The position numbers and the translations under genes are program-made. Of a stretch of 64,000 bases of DNA, positions 53,866 to 63,299 are shown piece by piece (the stretch's first letter is position 1; every line of letters starts with the position of its first letter). The notes under the pieces were generated by a model that was not told where the DNA came from, made no database searches, and worked only from the letters and a program-made list of their open reading frames with translations. The DNA comes from Paraburkholderia bryophila (GTDB lineage Bacteria; Pseudomonadota; Gammaproteobacteria; Burkholderiales; Burkholderiaceae), in the NCBI RefSeq assembly GCF_013409255.1, contig NZ_JACCAS010000001.1, positions 4,278,001-4,342,000 on the forward strand, given 5' to 3'.

Positions 53866-53932
53866 TTGAGAGAAGCGCGCACAACCTGAACGCGCGCCTT
53901 CTTTTACTTAGCAAACCTGATCGGAGAGTGTC

Positions 53933-54415
53933 ATGCCAGCCGTCAATAAACCGCTGCATCAGAAGGGCGATTACCTTGTCGACTACGAGGAGAAAGTCTT
54001 TGAGGACGTGAAAGCCGAGCCGGGAGAGAAGGCGCTCGTCACGTTCCATACGGTCGCGTTCGAAGGCTCGATCGGTTTCGTCAATCTGCTGCAGGCCACG
54101 CGTTTGCAACGCAAGGGCTTCGAAACTTCGGTGCTGCTGTATGGACCCGGCGTCACGCTCGGTCTGCAACGCGGCTTTCCGACCCTCGGCGACGAAGCGT
54201 TCCCTGGCCACCTGAACTTCAACAAACAGTTGATGAAGTTCATGGAAGAGGGCGGCAAGGTCTACGCGTGCCGTTTCGCGCTGCAGGCGCTGTATGGCCA
54301 CGGAGAGGCTTCGCTGATCGAAGGCATCCGGCCGATCAGTCCGCTCGACGTGCTCGATATCCAGCTGCTACATCGCAAGGACAATGCGCTCGTCATCCAC
54401 ACGTGGACGGTTTGA
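53933..54415 (+). CDS. MSMEG_0572/Sll0783-type nitrogen starvation response protein
   Basis: 160 residues with GGAGAG at 53923. Sequence [37 protein letters not shown] and the [21 protein letters not shown] segment fit the Sll0783/MSMEG_0572 family with a DsrE-like fold. In Synechocystis the homologue is induced by nitrogen starvation and is needed for PHB build-up; the biochemical role is unknown. No cofactor cysteine stands out apart from one Cys in YACRF. First gene of the Nit1C operon, immediately behind the sigma-54 promoter. Confidence 0.88.
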   Translation: MPAVNKPLHQKGDYLVDYEEKVFEDVKAEPGEKALVTFHTVAFEGSIGFVNLLQATRLQRKGFETSVLLYGPGVTLGLQRGFPTLGDEAFPGHLNFNKQLMKFMEEGGKVYACRFALQALYGHGEASLIEGIRPISPLDVLDIQLLHRKDNALVIHTWTV

Positions 54416-54434
54416 CGGAACACGGGTGACCACT

Positions 54435-55469
54435 ATGTCCGACAAACGCATCGTGCGTGCCGCCGCGGTCCAGATCGCACCCGACTTCGAACGCAGCGGC
54501 GGCACCCTCGAGAAAGTGTGCGAGGCGATCGGCAAGGCGGCGCGCGAAGGCGTGCAACTGATCGTCTTTCCTGAAACCTTCGTGCCGTATTACCCGTACT
54601 TTTCTTTCGTGAAGCCGCCGGTTGCCTCGGGTGCCGAGCATATGAAGCTGTACGAGGAAGCCGTGCTCGTGCCCGGACCCGTGACGCAGGCGGTGGCCGA
54701 GCAGGCGCGTTTGCACCGGATGGTGGTGGTGCTCGGCGTCAACGAGCGCGATCACGGCAGCCTCTACAACACGCAGTTGATCTTCGACGTGGACGGTCAA
54801 CTGGTGCTCAAGCGCCGCAAGATCACGCCGACGTTTCACGAACGGATGATCTGGGGGCAAGGCGACGCGGCGGGCCTCAAGGTGGCGCACACGGCGGTGG
54901 CGCGCGTCGGTGCGCTTGCCTGCTGGGAGCACTACAACCCGCTCGCACGCTATGCGTTGATGACGCAGCACGAAGAGATTCATTGCAGCCAGTTTCCCGG
55001 CTCGCTGGTGGGGCCGATTTTCGCCGAGCAGATCGAGGTGACGATTCGCCATCACGCGTTGGAGTCCGGGTGTTTCGTGGTCAACGCAACGGGTTGGCTT
55101 ACCGATGAACAGATTGCATCGGTGACGCCGGATACGACTCTGCAGAAGGCGCTGCGTGGCGGTTGCAATACCGCGATCGTGTCGCCGGAAGGGCAACATC
55201 TCGCGCCTCCGTTGCGGGAAGGCGAAGGCATGGTGATCGCCGATCTCGACATGGCGTTGATCACCAAGCGCAAACGCATGATGGATTCGGTCGGCCATTA
55301 CGCGCGGCCCGAGTTGCTGAGTCTCGCGATCAACCGGCGTCCGGCGGAAACCGTCGCGCCGATGCCGGGATGGTCCAGTACGGCGCAGGCCGATTTCATT
55401 TCAACCGCAGGAGAGTGCGATGAACGCCAGCGAGACGCTGTCGGCCGAGAGCCGGCAATTGATGACTGA
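54435..55469 (+). CDS. Nit1-type nitrilase (carbon-nitrogen hydrolase)
   Basis: 344 residues from ATG 54435 ([13 protein letters not shown]). Complete nitrilase catalytic triad: Glu48 (FPETF), Lys129 (KRRKI) and Cys163 (ACWEHYNPL), plus the second Glu137 (HERM). Aliphatic nitrilases hydrolyse R-CN to R-COOH and ammonia through a cysteine thioimidate. The Nit1 clade is always found with the neighbouring genes seen here. The last 17 codons overlap the start of the radical SAM gene. In this context the substrate may be a small nitrile or cyanide-derived compound made or processed by the same operon. Confidence 0.92.
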   Translation: MSDKRIVRAAAVQIAPDFERSGGTLEKVCEAIGKAAREGVQLIVFPETFVPYYPYFSFVKPPVASGAEHMKLYEEAVLVPGPVTQAVAEQARLHRMVVVLGVNERDHGSLYNTQLIFDVDGQLVLKRRKITPTFHERMIWGQGDAAGLKVAHTAVARVGALACWEHYNPLARYALMTQHEEIHCSQFPGSLVGPIFAEQIEVTIRHHALESGCFVVNATGWLTDEQIASVTPDTTLQKALRGGCNTAIVSPEGQHLAPPLREGEGMVIADLDMALITKRKRMMDSVGHYARPELLSLAINRRPAETVAPMPGWSSTAQADFISTAGECDERQRDAVGREPAIDD

Positions 55470-56532
55470 ATTGCAGTCGGCCGGCTTGCGGCTCGTCTCG
55501 CCGGATGCGGGCGCGGCGAGCCGGCGCGGCGGCGCGGGACCGTCGGACCACAAGGCGGTGACGGTGGATGGCGTGACGATCATGGTGCCGGTCCATACCA
55601 GCACCGCGTGGCACTCGCCGTTCGTTGCGCAGACACCGGATGCGTCGGGATCGAGCGCGTTGCTGCGCGGCACGATTCCGATTGCGAACATCAGCTTTCC
55701 GAAGGCGCCGCGCTTTTACGGCATGCAGACGCTCGACGGCGTGCCGTATTCGAAGATCGCCGCGCTGCATAGTGCGGACGTGCTCGCGACCACGGTGTTG
55801 CAGACCTGCATTCGCTACGAGAGCCGCCGCAAGAGTTGCAAGTTCTGCGCGATCGGTCAGTCGCTCGCGGCGGGGCGCACGATCGCGCGCAAGACGCCGG
55901 AGCAGTTGGCGGAAGTGGCGCGCGCGGCGGTGTTGCTCGACGGCGTAAAGCATATGGTGCTGACTACTGGCACACCGCCCACGCCGGATCGCGGCGCGCA
56001 GATTCTGTGCGAGAGCGCGTTCGCGATCAAGGCCGCGGTCGATCTGCCGATCCAGGCGCAATGCGAACCGCCCGACGACGACAGCTGGTTCGCGCGCATG
56101 AAGGCGAGCGGCATCGATACGCTCGGGATGCATCTGGAAGTGGTGACGCCCGCGCTGCGCGAACGCATCATGCCGGGCAAGGCGAGCGTGCCGATGTCGC
56201 GATATATGGAGGCCTTCAAGGCGGCGGTCGCGGTGTTCGGACGTGGACAGGTCAGCACGTACCTACTCGCGGGACTCGGCGATAGCGCGGAAGCGATTCT
56301 GACGATCTCGCGCGAGTTGATCGAGTTGGGGGTGTATCCGTTCGTGGTGCCGTTCGTGCCGATCAGCGGTACGCCGCTGGAGGATCATCCGGCGCCCACG
56401 CCTGAGTTCATGAAGTCGGTGTTGCAGCCGCTCGGCGGCATGCTCAACGCCGCTGCGATGCGCTCCAGCGATATCAAGGCGGGTTGCGGCAAATGCGGCG
56501 CGTGTTCGTCGCTTTCATCGTACGAGGCGTGA
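55420..56532 (+). CDS. MSMEG_0568-type radical SAM protein
   Basis: 370 residues; AGGAGAG precedes ATG 55420 and lies inside the nitrilase gene (50-base overlap). Cysteine pattern C130-X9-C140-X2-C143 ([18 protein letters not shown]) differs from the classic CX3CX2C but is consistent with a biotin-synthase-like [4Fe-4S] site with an extended first gap. A C-terminal CX2CX2C (Cys356, 359, 362) may bind a second cluster. The TIM-barrel glycine-rich and Glu-rich segments ([15 protein letters not shown]) are present. Radical chemistry on an unknown substrate, paired with a nitrilase, is the core novelty of this operon family. Confidence 0.87.
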   Translation: MNASETLSAESRQLMTELQSAGLRLVSPDAGAASRRGGAGPSDHKAVTVDGVTIMVPVHTSTAWHSPFVAQTPDASGSSALLRGTIPIANISFPKAPRFYGMQTLDGVPYSKIAALHSADVLATTVLQTCIRYESRRKSCKFCAIGQSLAAGRTIARKTPEQLAEVARAAVLLDGVKHMVLTTGTPPTPDRGAQILCESAFAIKAAVDLPIQAQCEPPDDDSWFARMKASGIDTLGMHLEVVTPALRERIMPGKASVPMSRYMEAFKAAVAVFGRGQVSTYLLAGLGDSAEAILTISRELIELGVYPFVVPFVPISGTPLEDHPAPTPEFMKSVLQPLGGMLNAAAMRSSDIKAGCGKCGACSSLSSYEA

Positions 56533-56534
56533 TC

Positions 56535-57176
56535 ATGTTTGGTGAAGCGATTGCAGGCGAGGCGCTGGATTCCGACATTGAGTTAACGCCTTATACGCCG
56601 AGCGAATTTCGTATCAAGTGGACTACGCTGGATTGGGAAGCCGATGAAGCGTTCAAGTTGCGGCGCGCGGTGTTCTGCATCGAGCAGGGCATTTTTGTCG
56701 GCGACGATCGCGATGAAATCGATCTGCACGCGCAACAACTGGTGGCGGTGAGTTGCGTGGCCGGTATGCCGGAGCACGTGGTTGGCACGGTGCGGATTCA
56801 TCGCGACCACGACAACGTGTGGTTCGGATCGCGGCTCGCGGTGCATGCGGCGTTCCGCCGGCACGGCAAGATTGGCGCGACGCTGATTCGGCTTGCGGTT
56901 AGCAGCGCGCATGCGCTCGGTTGCGAAACGTTTCTCGCGCATGTGCAGAGTCAGAATGTGCCGCTGTTTCGAGCGATGCATTGGGATGTGCTGGCCGAAG
57001 AAACCTTGCTCGGCCGTCCGCATCATTTGATGCAGGCGCAACTGGATTGGTACGCGCCGTGTGTGACGCCTTATGGCGGCTTTGTGACGCGTACGCCGGC
57101 TGCGTCGCCGAAGCGTGAAGCCGGTTCCGAAGCTGGCTTAGAAGCCGCTGCCGCTTCTGCCCGGAGCGCGGCATGA
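56535..57176 (+). CDS. MSMEG_0567-type GNAT N-acetyltransferase
   Basis: 213 residues from ATG 56535, two bases after the radical SAM stop. GNAT fold with the acetyl-CoA pyrophosphate-binding segment AAFRRHGKIGATLIRLAVSSAHALG at about 105-130. The C-terminal Ala-rich tail (about 195-213) is specific to this copy. It would acylate an amine made or used by the pathway. Overlaps the next gene by four bases (ATGA). Confidence 0.87.
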   Translation: MFGEAIAGEALDSDIELTPYTPSEFRIKWTTLDWEADEAFKLRRAVFCIEQGIFVGDDRDEIDLHAQQLVAVSCVAGMPEHVVGTVRIHRDHDNVWFGSRLAVHAAFRRHGKIGATLIRLAVSSAHALGCETFLAHVQSQNVPLFRAMHWDVLAEETLLGRPHHLMQAQLDWYAPCVTPYGGFVTRTPAASPKREAGSEAGLEAAAASARSAA

Positions 57177-58159
57177 GCGTCGCTGATCTGGTCGCCGCCT
57201 TGCGCGAGAGCCGTGGCTTTCGCCATAAGACCGATATCGTCGATGTGGTCGGCACGTTGGCGCGGCACTTGCCTCGCGGTACGCGCGACCTCGATCAGGC
57301 GGTCGCGCTCGGCGACGATTGCGCCGCGATTGCCGATGGCGGTGGCTATCTGCTGTTTGCGATCGAAGGCATGGTCAGCGATTTCGTCAGCGCGATGCCA
57401 TGGTTCGCCGGCTATAGCAGCGTGATGGTCAACGTCAGCGATATCTACGCGATGGGCGGCCGGCCGCTGGCGGTGGTGGACGCGTTGTGGAGTCAAGGCA
57501 GCGACGCGGCGGAACAGGTCCTGGCGGGCATGGCGGCGGCATCCGTGGCCTACGGCGTGCCGATTGTCGGCGGCCATACGAATACGCGCAGTGACGCCGC
57601 GCAGTTGGCGGTGTCGATTGTTGGCCGAGCTAACGCGTTGCTGTCGAGTTTCAATGCGAAGCCCGGCGACAGCCTGATGATGGCGGTCGATCTGCGCGGC
57701 CGCTTCGAAGAACCCTATCCGTTCTGGAATGCTTCGGTGGATGCGCCGTCGGAGCGGCTGCGTGCGGATCTCGACCTGTTGCCGCGTCTCGCGGAAAGCG
57801 GGCTTTGCGATGCCGCGAAGGACATCAGCATGGCCGGCACGCTCGGCACCGCGCTGATGTTGCTCGAATGCTCGCAGGTAGGCGCACGGATCGACCTTGA
57901 GCAGATTCCGAAACCTGAGGGTGTGGCGCTATCGCGCTGGGTCACGGCGTTTCCGAGTTTCGGCTATTTGCTGTCGGTGCGGGCGCACCAGGTGGAAGCG
58001 GTGCAGGCGCATTTCGACGAGCGATCGCTGGCTTGCGCGGTGATTGGGTCGGTTGATTCGACGCGTCAGGTGGTGCTGCATCAGCAGGATGATGCGGCGA
58101 TGCTGTGGGACTTCGACCGCGAGCCGTTCATCATGGCCGGTAAAGGCGGTGCGCGATGA
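57173..58159 (+). CDS. sll0787-type AIR-synthase-related (PurM-like) protein
   Basis: 328 residues. N-terminal PurM-like domain (about 40-150) with LGDDCAAIADG (metal-ATP binding Asp pair) and MVNVSDIYAMGGRPLAVVDAL, and C-terminal PurM_C (about 160-320) with KDISMAGTLGTALMLLECSQVGA. Members of this superfamily use ATP to activate an amide, carbonyl or selenium/sulphur compound; sll0787 members have no assigned reaction. Coupled by ATGA overlaps to GNAT and to the glycosyltransferase, so amounts of all three are tied together. Confidence 0.87.
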   Translation: MSVADLVAALRESRGFRHKTDIVDVVGTLARHLPRGTRDLDQAVALGDDCAAIADGGGYLLFAIEGMVSDFVSAMPWFAGYSSVMVNVSDIYAMGGRPLAVVDALWSQGSDAAEQVLAGMAAASVAYGVPIVGGHTNTRSDAAQLAVSIVGRANALLSSFNAKPGDSLMMAVDLRGRFEEPYPFWNASVDAPSERLRADLDLLPRLAESGLCDAAKDISMAGTLGTALMLLECSQVGARIDLEQIPKPEGVALSRWVTAFPSFGYLLSVRAHQVEAVQAHFDERSLACAVIGSVDSTRQVVLHQQDDAAMLWDFDREPFIMAGKGGAR

Positions 58160-59349
58160 GTCCGCTGCGTATTGCGTTGTTCACGCATTCGGTCAATCCG
58201 CGCGGCGGTGTCGTGCATACGCTTGAACTGGCGACGGCGCTTACGGCGTTAGGCCACGACGTCACTGTCTTCGTGCCAGCCGTGCAGGGCGAAAAACTCT
58301 TCCGCTTGCCGCCGTGTCGCGTGGTGTATGCGCCTATCGTGTTGCCTCAGTCCAGCACGGTCGCGATGGTCGAAGCGCGTATCGATGCGTTCAAACGCGC
58401 TTTGATCGAACACGAAGCGTTGTCGTTCGATCTGCTGCATGCGCAGGACAGTATCAGCGGCAATGCGCTCGCCGAGTTGAAAGCGAAAGAGTGCATTCAT
58501 GGTTTTATCCGCACGGTGCATCACCTCGACCCGTTCGACGATTCGCGGCTGGCGGCTTGGCAGCGTCGCGCGTATGAGGACGCCGATCAGGTGTTGTGCG
58601 TGAGCGAGACGTGGGCTACGGAAATGCGATCGGCCTATGGTATCGATGCGATCACCGTACCGAATGGCGTCGATGTCGAGCGTTTTAAGCATGAGCAAGC
58701 GCACGACGACGCCACGCTGCGACAGCGCCTCGGCATAAACCGCGATGGCGGTCCCATCGTGCTAGCCGTCGGCGGCATCGAAGCACGGAAAAACACACTG
58801 ACTCTTTTAGAAGCGTTCGCCGCCGTGCTGCGCGTTCTGCCGCGCGCGCAACTCGTGATCGCCGGCGGCGCGAGCCTGCTCGACCATGACGCTTACACCC
58901 GCCGTCTGTTGCAACGGGCGGCCGAGTTACGCCTATCGATCGGCCCACAGGAAAGCGTGGTCGTGACAGGGCCGCTCGACGATGCCGCGATGCCCGCGCT
59001 ATTTCGCAGCGCCGACGTGCTGGCGATGGTGTCGTTGCGCGAAGGCTTCGGCCTCGTCGTGCTCGAAGCGCTGGCGAGCGGCACGCCGGTGGTGGCGTCG
59101 GCGATTGCGCCGTTCACCGAGTATCTCGACGACAGCACGTGCTATTGGGCCAACCCCGCCGATGTCGATTCGATCGCAGCCGCGCTGCTGCGTGCGTTGA
59201 GTGCGCCAGGTTCATCAGGTGCAAATGCAACCGATTTCGAGCATGCGGTCCCCGCGTTGCTCGCGCGCTTCAATTGGACGGCTAGCGCACAACGTCACGT
59301 CGACATCTACCGTCGCTTCGTCGCGAAGCACGCACCGGTTATCAACTGA
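58156..59349 (+). CDS. MSMEG_0565-type glycosyltransferase (GT4-like)
   Basis: 397 residues, GT-B fold. The N-terminal domain has RGGVVHTLELATALTALGHDVTVF; the C-terminal nucleotide-sugar site has AVGGIEARKNTLTLLEAF and the GT4 EX7E motif in REGFGLVVLEALASGTPVVAS. It would transfer a sugar from a nucleotide sugar to a pathway product. The start ATG overlaps the previous stop. That a glycosyltransferase belongs to the cluster suggests a glycosylated small molecule, not only simple nitrile hydrolysis. Confidence 0.88.
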   Translation: MSPLRIALFTHSVNPRGGVVHTLELATALTALGHDVTVFVPAVQGEKLFRLPPCRVVYAPIVLPQSSTVAMVEARIDAFKRALIEHEALSFDLLHAQDSISGNALAELKAKECIHGFIRTVHHLDPFDDSRLAAWQRRAYEDADQVLCVSETWATEMRSAYGIDAITVPNGVDVERFKHEQAHDDATLRQRLGINRDGGPIVLAVGGIEARKNTLTLLEAFAAVLRVLPRAQLVIAGGASLLDHDAYTRRLLQRAAELRLSIGPQESVVVTGPLDDAAMPALFRSADVLAMVSLREGFGLVVLEALASGTPVVASAIAPFTEYLDDSTCYWANPADVDSIAAALLRALSAPGSSGANATDFEHAVPALLARFNWTASAQRHVDIYRRFVAKHAPVIN

Positions 59350-59362
59350 TCGAGGATTAACC

Positions 59363-59647
59363 ATGCCTGTCATGCATTTTAGGATTCAATGGCCCGACGG
59401 CGACGAAGCGAACTGCTATTCGCCGTCGCTTGTGATCGGCGATTTTTTCACGCCTGGCGAAGCTTATCCGCTCGACGACTTCGTCGCGCGTTCGCAGCAG
59501 GCGCTCGGTATCGCCTCCGAACGGGTGCGCGAGAAATACGGTTTCGCCTGTTCGGCGGCGCTGGACCAGCTCGCGCAGATCGAGCGCGACGCAGCACGCT
59601 TTCGCGACCGGCCCGACGCGACCGTCAAGGTCATCGCCTTCAGCTAG
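59363..59647 (+). CDS. MSMEG_0570-type nitrogen starvation response protein
   Basis: 94 residues from ATG 59363, GAGG at 59352-59355. Sequence MHFRIQWPDGDEANCYSPSLVIGDFFTPGEAYPLDDFVARS is characteristic of the small MSMEG_0570 family. Single Cys17; no catalytic motif known. Members always lie in this cluster, so a carrier, adaptor or small enzyme subunit role is possible but unproven. Confidence 0.87.
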   Translation: MPVMHFRIQWPDGDEANCYSPSLVIGDFFTPGEAYPLDDFVARSQQALGIASERVREKYGFACSAALDQLAQIERDAARFRDRPDATVKVIAFS

Positions 59648-59672
59648 ACGCTCATTTTTCAGAGGACGCATC

Positions 59673-60962
59673 ATGTCGAATCGAAACCATCCAGCGCGCG
59701 CCGAGGGGCATTACAGCGTGCTCGTCGTCGGCGGCGGGCAGGCGGGCCTGTCGGTCAGCTATTTTCTGAAGCAGGCCGGCATCGATCATCTGGTCGTGGA
59801 GAAGAACACGGTCACGCACACGTGGCGCGAGCAGCGCTGGGACGCGTTCTGTCTCGTCACGCCGAACTGGCAATGCGCGTTGCCGGGCTATCCGTATCGC
59901 GGCGACGATCCGCACGGTTTCATGAAGAAGGATGAAATCCTCGCGTACCTGGACGGTTTTATCGCGCACGTCGATGCGCCGGTCGTCGAGCGCGCGGAGG
60001 TGAAACGCGTGAAGCGGCGCGACGACGGCGTCTATACGGTCGCGACGACGCAAGGCGAGTTCACCGCCGACCAGTTTGTGGTGGCTTCAGGCGGCTATCA
60101 CACGCCGATCGTGCCGCGTCTCGCCGAGCGCTTGCCCGCGCGGATCGTGCAGATGCAATCGTCCGCGTACCGCAATCCGCAGGCGCTGCCGGACGGCGCG
60201 GTGATGGTGGTCGGCACCGGCCAGTCGGGCGCGCAGATCGCCGAAGATTTGCATCTGGCGGGCCGCAAGGTCGTGCTCGCGGTCGGCGAGGCGCCGCGTT
60301 GCGCGCGCTTCTATCGGGGCCGCGACGTGGTCGACTGGCTCTCCGACATGCAGTATTACGACATGCCGGTCGAACAGCATCCGCTGCGAGAAGGGGTGCG
60401 GGACAACACCAATCACTACGTGACCGGCCGCGACGGCGGACGCGATATCGACCTGCGCAAATTCGCCGCCGAGGGTATGGCGCTGTACGGCCGGCTCGAC
60501 GACCTGCGCAATGGCCAGCTCCATTTCGCGCCGACATTGGCGGCCAATCTCGATGCAGCCGACGACGTCTATAACCGCATCAACGCGAGCATCGACGGCT
60601 TTATCGCGAAGCACGGTATCGATGCGCCGGCGGGCGATCCCTACGAACCCGTCTGGCGTCCGCTCGAAGAGCGCGCCACGCTCGACGTGGAAACTAGCGG
60701 CATCGCGGCGATCATCTGGTGCATTGGTTTTACGCCGGACTTCAGTTGGCTCGACGCACCGGTATTCAACGGTCGCGGTTATCCGGCGCACACGCGCGGC
60801 ATTACGCCGATCGACGGTTTGTATTTCGTCGGTTTGCCGTGGTTGCATACGTGGGGTTCGGGACGCTTTTCCGGCGTCGCGCGCGACGCGGAGTACATCG
60901 TGCAGACGATTCGGGAGAAGTTGCGCGAGCGGGAGACGCTGAGCGCGGCGGTGGCGGCATGA
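59673..60962 (+). CDS. MSMEG_0569-type flavin-dependent oxidoreductase
   Basis: 429 residues. FAD motif VLVVGGGQAGLSVSYFLKQAGI (16-37) and a second Rossmann motif VVGTGQSGAQIAEDL at about 180-195 for NAD(P)H, i.e. the flavin-containing monooxygenase layout. THTWREQRWDAFCLVTPNW follows the first motif, a cluster-specific signature. It would oxygenate nitrogen or sulphur, or oxidise an amine, in the pathway; oxidation of an amine or oxime to a nitrile is one idea that fits a nitrilase partner. Last gene of the operon, AGAGGA upstream, 144 bases before the plc gene end. Confidence 0.9.
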   Translation: MSNRNHPARAEGHYSVLVVGGGQAGLSVSYFLKQAGIDHLVVEKNTVTHTWREQRWDAFCLVTPNWQCALPGYPYRGDDPHGFMKKDEILAYLDGFIAHVDAPVVERAEVKRVKRRDDGVYTVATTQGEFTADQFVVASGGYHTPIVPRLAERLPARIVQMQSSAYRNPQALPDGAVMVVGTGQSGAQIAEDLHLAGRKVVLAVGEAPRCARFYRGRDVVDWLSDMQYYDMPVEQHPLREGVRDNTNHYVTGRDGGRDIDLRKFAAEGMALYGRLDDLRNGQLHFAPTLAANLDAADDVYNRINASIDGFIAKHGIDAPAGDPYEPVWRPLEERATLDVETSGIAAIIWCIGFTPDFSWLDAPVFNGRGYPAHTRGITPIDGLYFVGLPWLHTWGSGRFSGVARDAEYIVQTIREKLRERETLSAAVAA

Positions 60963-61035
60963 AGCAGTAACGCGAGTACGGCCGAGCACGCAGCTGTACC
61001 ACGGGCCATACCACTTAGCCAGACAGAGCGCGTAT

Positions 61036-61072
61036 AAAAAACGGCCGCTGCGGTGTTACCCGCAGCGGCCGT
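61036..61072 (-). terminator. Rho-independent terminator of the plc gene
   Basis: Read on the minus strand: ACGGCCGCTGCGG-6-CCGCAGCGGCCGT followed by TTTTT, a 13-bp perfect stem just after the plc stop. It may also slow plus-strand transcription leaving the Nit1C operon, though no T-run follows on that strand. Confidence 0.9.
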
Positions 61073-61106
61073 CGCATTCAATCACCAGCGTGCAGTGTTG
61101 TCGCTA

Positions 61107-63218
61107 TCAGCTACCCAGTGCCGGATCGCTCATGCTGCTCTTGCCCGTCTCCACGTGGCCCGCAAAGCGGCGCGCGAACAGCGGGTCGGTATCGACCGTA
61201 ATCGTCAGGTCGTACCAGCCGTGTGCGTTGCGCAGATCGAGGTAGAGCGGGTCCGTATCGCCGCCGCGCACCGAATGCGTGATGACGTTGCCCGGATCGT
61301 ACGCGTTGACGATCGTGAACTTGCAACGTGCGCTGCCCACATTTTCCAGGCGCAATTGCAGGTTGCCGTTCGACACGTCGTAGCCTTCCTCGACTTCGGG
61401 ACGCGCGATATCCGAACCATTCCACCAGCTACGCGCGACCGGCTTGCCCGCATAGCGGCGCAGGAAACCGTTCGGGCCGTAGACGGTGAAATCGTAGGTG
61501 CCGTCGGCGTTGCACGGCAACTGATCCTGCAGGCGCTTGCCGGCTTCGACCGTATAGGTGCGTGGCGCGTTGAGGCTCTTCGCGGCGTAGACGAGAAACG
61601 CCGCGCCCGCGCGGCCCGAGTTGACGAAGCGCATGGTGAGCATGTTGGCCGAGCCTTCGCCATGCACGCGCACGAACAGTTCATACGGCAACGCACGCGC
61701 CGGACGCACGCCGGCTTCCTGCTTCGGCACCGCCTGGACCAGCGGCGGCAGCGGCACGTAATCCGGATGACGGTTCTGATCCGGCGGCACGTAGCCGCTC
61801 GTGCTCGGCAGCGCGGGAATCGCGTCGTTCGGGTTGCTGAAATTGAAGGCCGACATCAGATCGCCGCACACCGCGCGACGCCACGGCGTGATGTTCGATT
61901 CGCCGAGATTGTGGTCGTGGCCGAAACGCTTTTCGATAAAGCGGATCACCGACGTATGGTCGAACAGTTCCGAGCACACATAGCCGCCTTTCGACCACGG
62001 CGAGACCACCAGCATCGGCACGCGCGGTCCGAGACCGTACGGGCCGGCCGGGTAGTTCGTATTGCCCGCGAAGTTTTCGTTGCTGACGTCGACGGTGGAC
62101 AAACCGTTCGCGCTCGAAGCCGGGGCGAACGGCGGCGCCATATGGTCGAAGAAACCGTCGTTCTCGTCGTAGTTGATCAGCAGCACCGTCTTGCTCCACA
62201 CCTCCGGATTCGACGTGAGAATCTGCAGGACCTGATCGATGTACCACGCGCCGTAGTTCGACGGCCAGTTCGGATGCTCGGAATACGCTTCCGGCGCGAC
62301 GATCCACGACACTTGCGGCAGCGCGTTATTCTGCACGTCGCGCTTCAGAATGTCGAAGTAGCCGTCGCCCTGCGAGGCGTTCGTGCCGGTGCGCGCATTG
62401 TCATACAGCGGATTGCCCGGCTGCGCATTGCGGTACTGGTTGAAGTACAACAGCGAGTTGTCGCCGTAGTTGCCGATATACGGGTTCGACGTCCAGCCCC
62501 ACGAACCGTTCGCGTTGAGTCCGGTGCCGACGTCCTGATAGATCTTCCACGTAATGCCCGCGTTCTGCAGCACTTCGGGATACGTGGACCAACCGTAGCC
62601 GGCTTCCGCGTTGTCGATCACCGGGCCGCTGCCGCTGCCGTCGTTGCCCACCCAACCGCTCCACATGTAGTAGCGGTTCGGATCGGTCGGGCCCATCAGC
62701 GAGCAGTGGTACGCGTCGCAAATCGTGAAGGCGTCGGCGAGTTGATAGTGAAACGGAATGTCGTCGCGCGTCAGGTAGGCCATCGTCGTGGTGCCCTTGG
62801 ACGGCACCCACTGATCGTAGCGACCGCCGTTCCACGCGGTGTGCGTGCTGGTCCAGTCGTGCGCGAGATCCTGCAGGAATTGCAGGCCGAGATTCGGCGC
62901 GCTCGGGCGGAACGGCAGCACGTAGCCGAGATCGGCGGCGAGCGGCTGATACCACACCGGTTGGCCGCTGGGCAGATTGATCGCGCGCGTGTCGCCAAAA
63001 CCGCGCACGCCTTTCAGCGTGCCGAAGTAGTGGTCGAACGAGCGGTTTTCCTGCATCAGCACGACGATATGTTCGACGTCGCGAATCGTGCCGGTCTTGT
63101 TGTTGGCCGGAATGGCGAGTGCGTTGCGAATGCCCAGCGGCAACATGCTCAGCGCGGTGGCGGAACCGGCTGCATGCGCGGCGGAGCGCAGAAAATCACG
63201 GCGATTTTTTGAGGTCAT
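61107..63218 (-). CDS. Tat-exported phosphocholine-specific phospholipase C
   Basis: 703 residues from the ATG at 63216-63218. Tat signal KNRRDFLRSAAHAAGSA, then the acid-phosphatase-superfamily phosphoesterase domain (about 40-470) with EHIVVLMQENRSFDHYFGT and GLGPRVPMLVVSPWSKGGYV, and two C-terminal DUF756 domains (about 500-690). This is the PlcN/PlcH type, which cleaves phosphatidylcholine or related headgroups outside the cell. Large secreted PLCs of this class are common in Burkholderia and can aid phosphate scavenging or host interaction. The upstream gene is a small lipoprotein on the same strand. Confidence 0.93.
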   Translation of the reverse strand: MTSKNRRDFLRSAAHAAGSATALSMLPLGIRNALAIPANNKTGTIRDVEHIVVLMQENRSFDHYFGTLKGVRGFGDTRAINLPSGQPVWYQPLAADLGYVLPFRPSAPNLGLQFLQDLAHDWTSTHTAWNGGRYDQWVPSKGTTTMAYLTRDDIPFHYQLADAFTICDAYHCSLMGPTDPNRYYMWSGWVGNDGSGSGPVIDNAEAGYGWSTYPEVLQNAGITWKIYQDVGTGLNANGSWGWTSNPYIGNYGDNSLLYFNQYRNAQPGNPLYDNARTGTNASQGDGYFDILKRDVQNNALPQVSWIVAPEAYSEHPNWPSNYGAWYIDQVLQILTSNPEVWSKTVLLINYDENDGFFDHMAPPFAPASSANGLSTVDVSNENFAGNTNYPAGPYGLGPRVPMLVVSPWSKGGYVCSELFDHTSVIRFIEKRFGHDHNLGESNITPWRRAVCGDLMSAFNFSNPNDAIPALPSTSGYVPPDQNRHPDYVPLPPLVQAVPKQEAGVRPARALPYELFVRVHGEGSANMLTMRFVNSGRAGAAFLVYAAKSLNAPRTYTVEAGKRLQDQLPCNADGTYDFTVYGPNGFLRRYAGKPVARSWWNGSDIARPEVEEGYDVSNGNLQLRLENVGSARCKFTIVNAYDPGNVITHSVRGGDTDPLYLDLRNAHGWYDLTITVDTDPLFARRFAGHVETGKSSMSDPALGS

Positions 63219-63299
63219 GGTATTGGCTTTCGATCTTCGGTAGAGGAACGATGCACACGGCGCGCGAGCGTGAGCCACGCGCCGTACGGAGCGCGGAAC

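Noticed and set aside
61053..63212. A 719-codon open frame on the plus strand.
   Set aside because: It is antisense to the phospholipase C gene, with an Arg/His/Ala/Val-rich translation typical of the complementary strand of a GC-rich gene.
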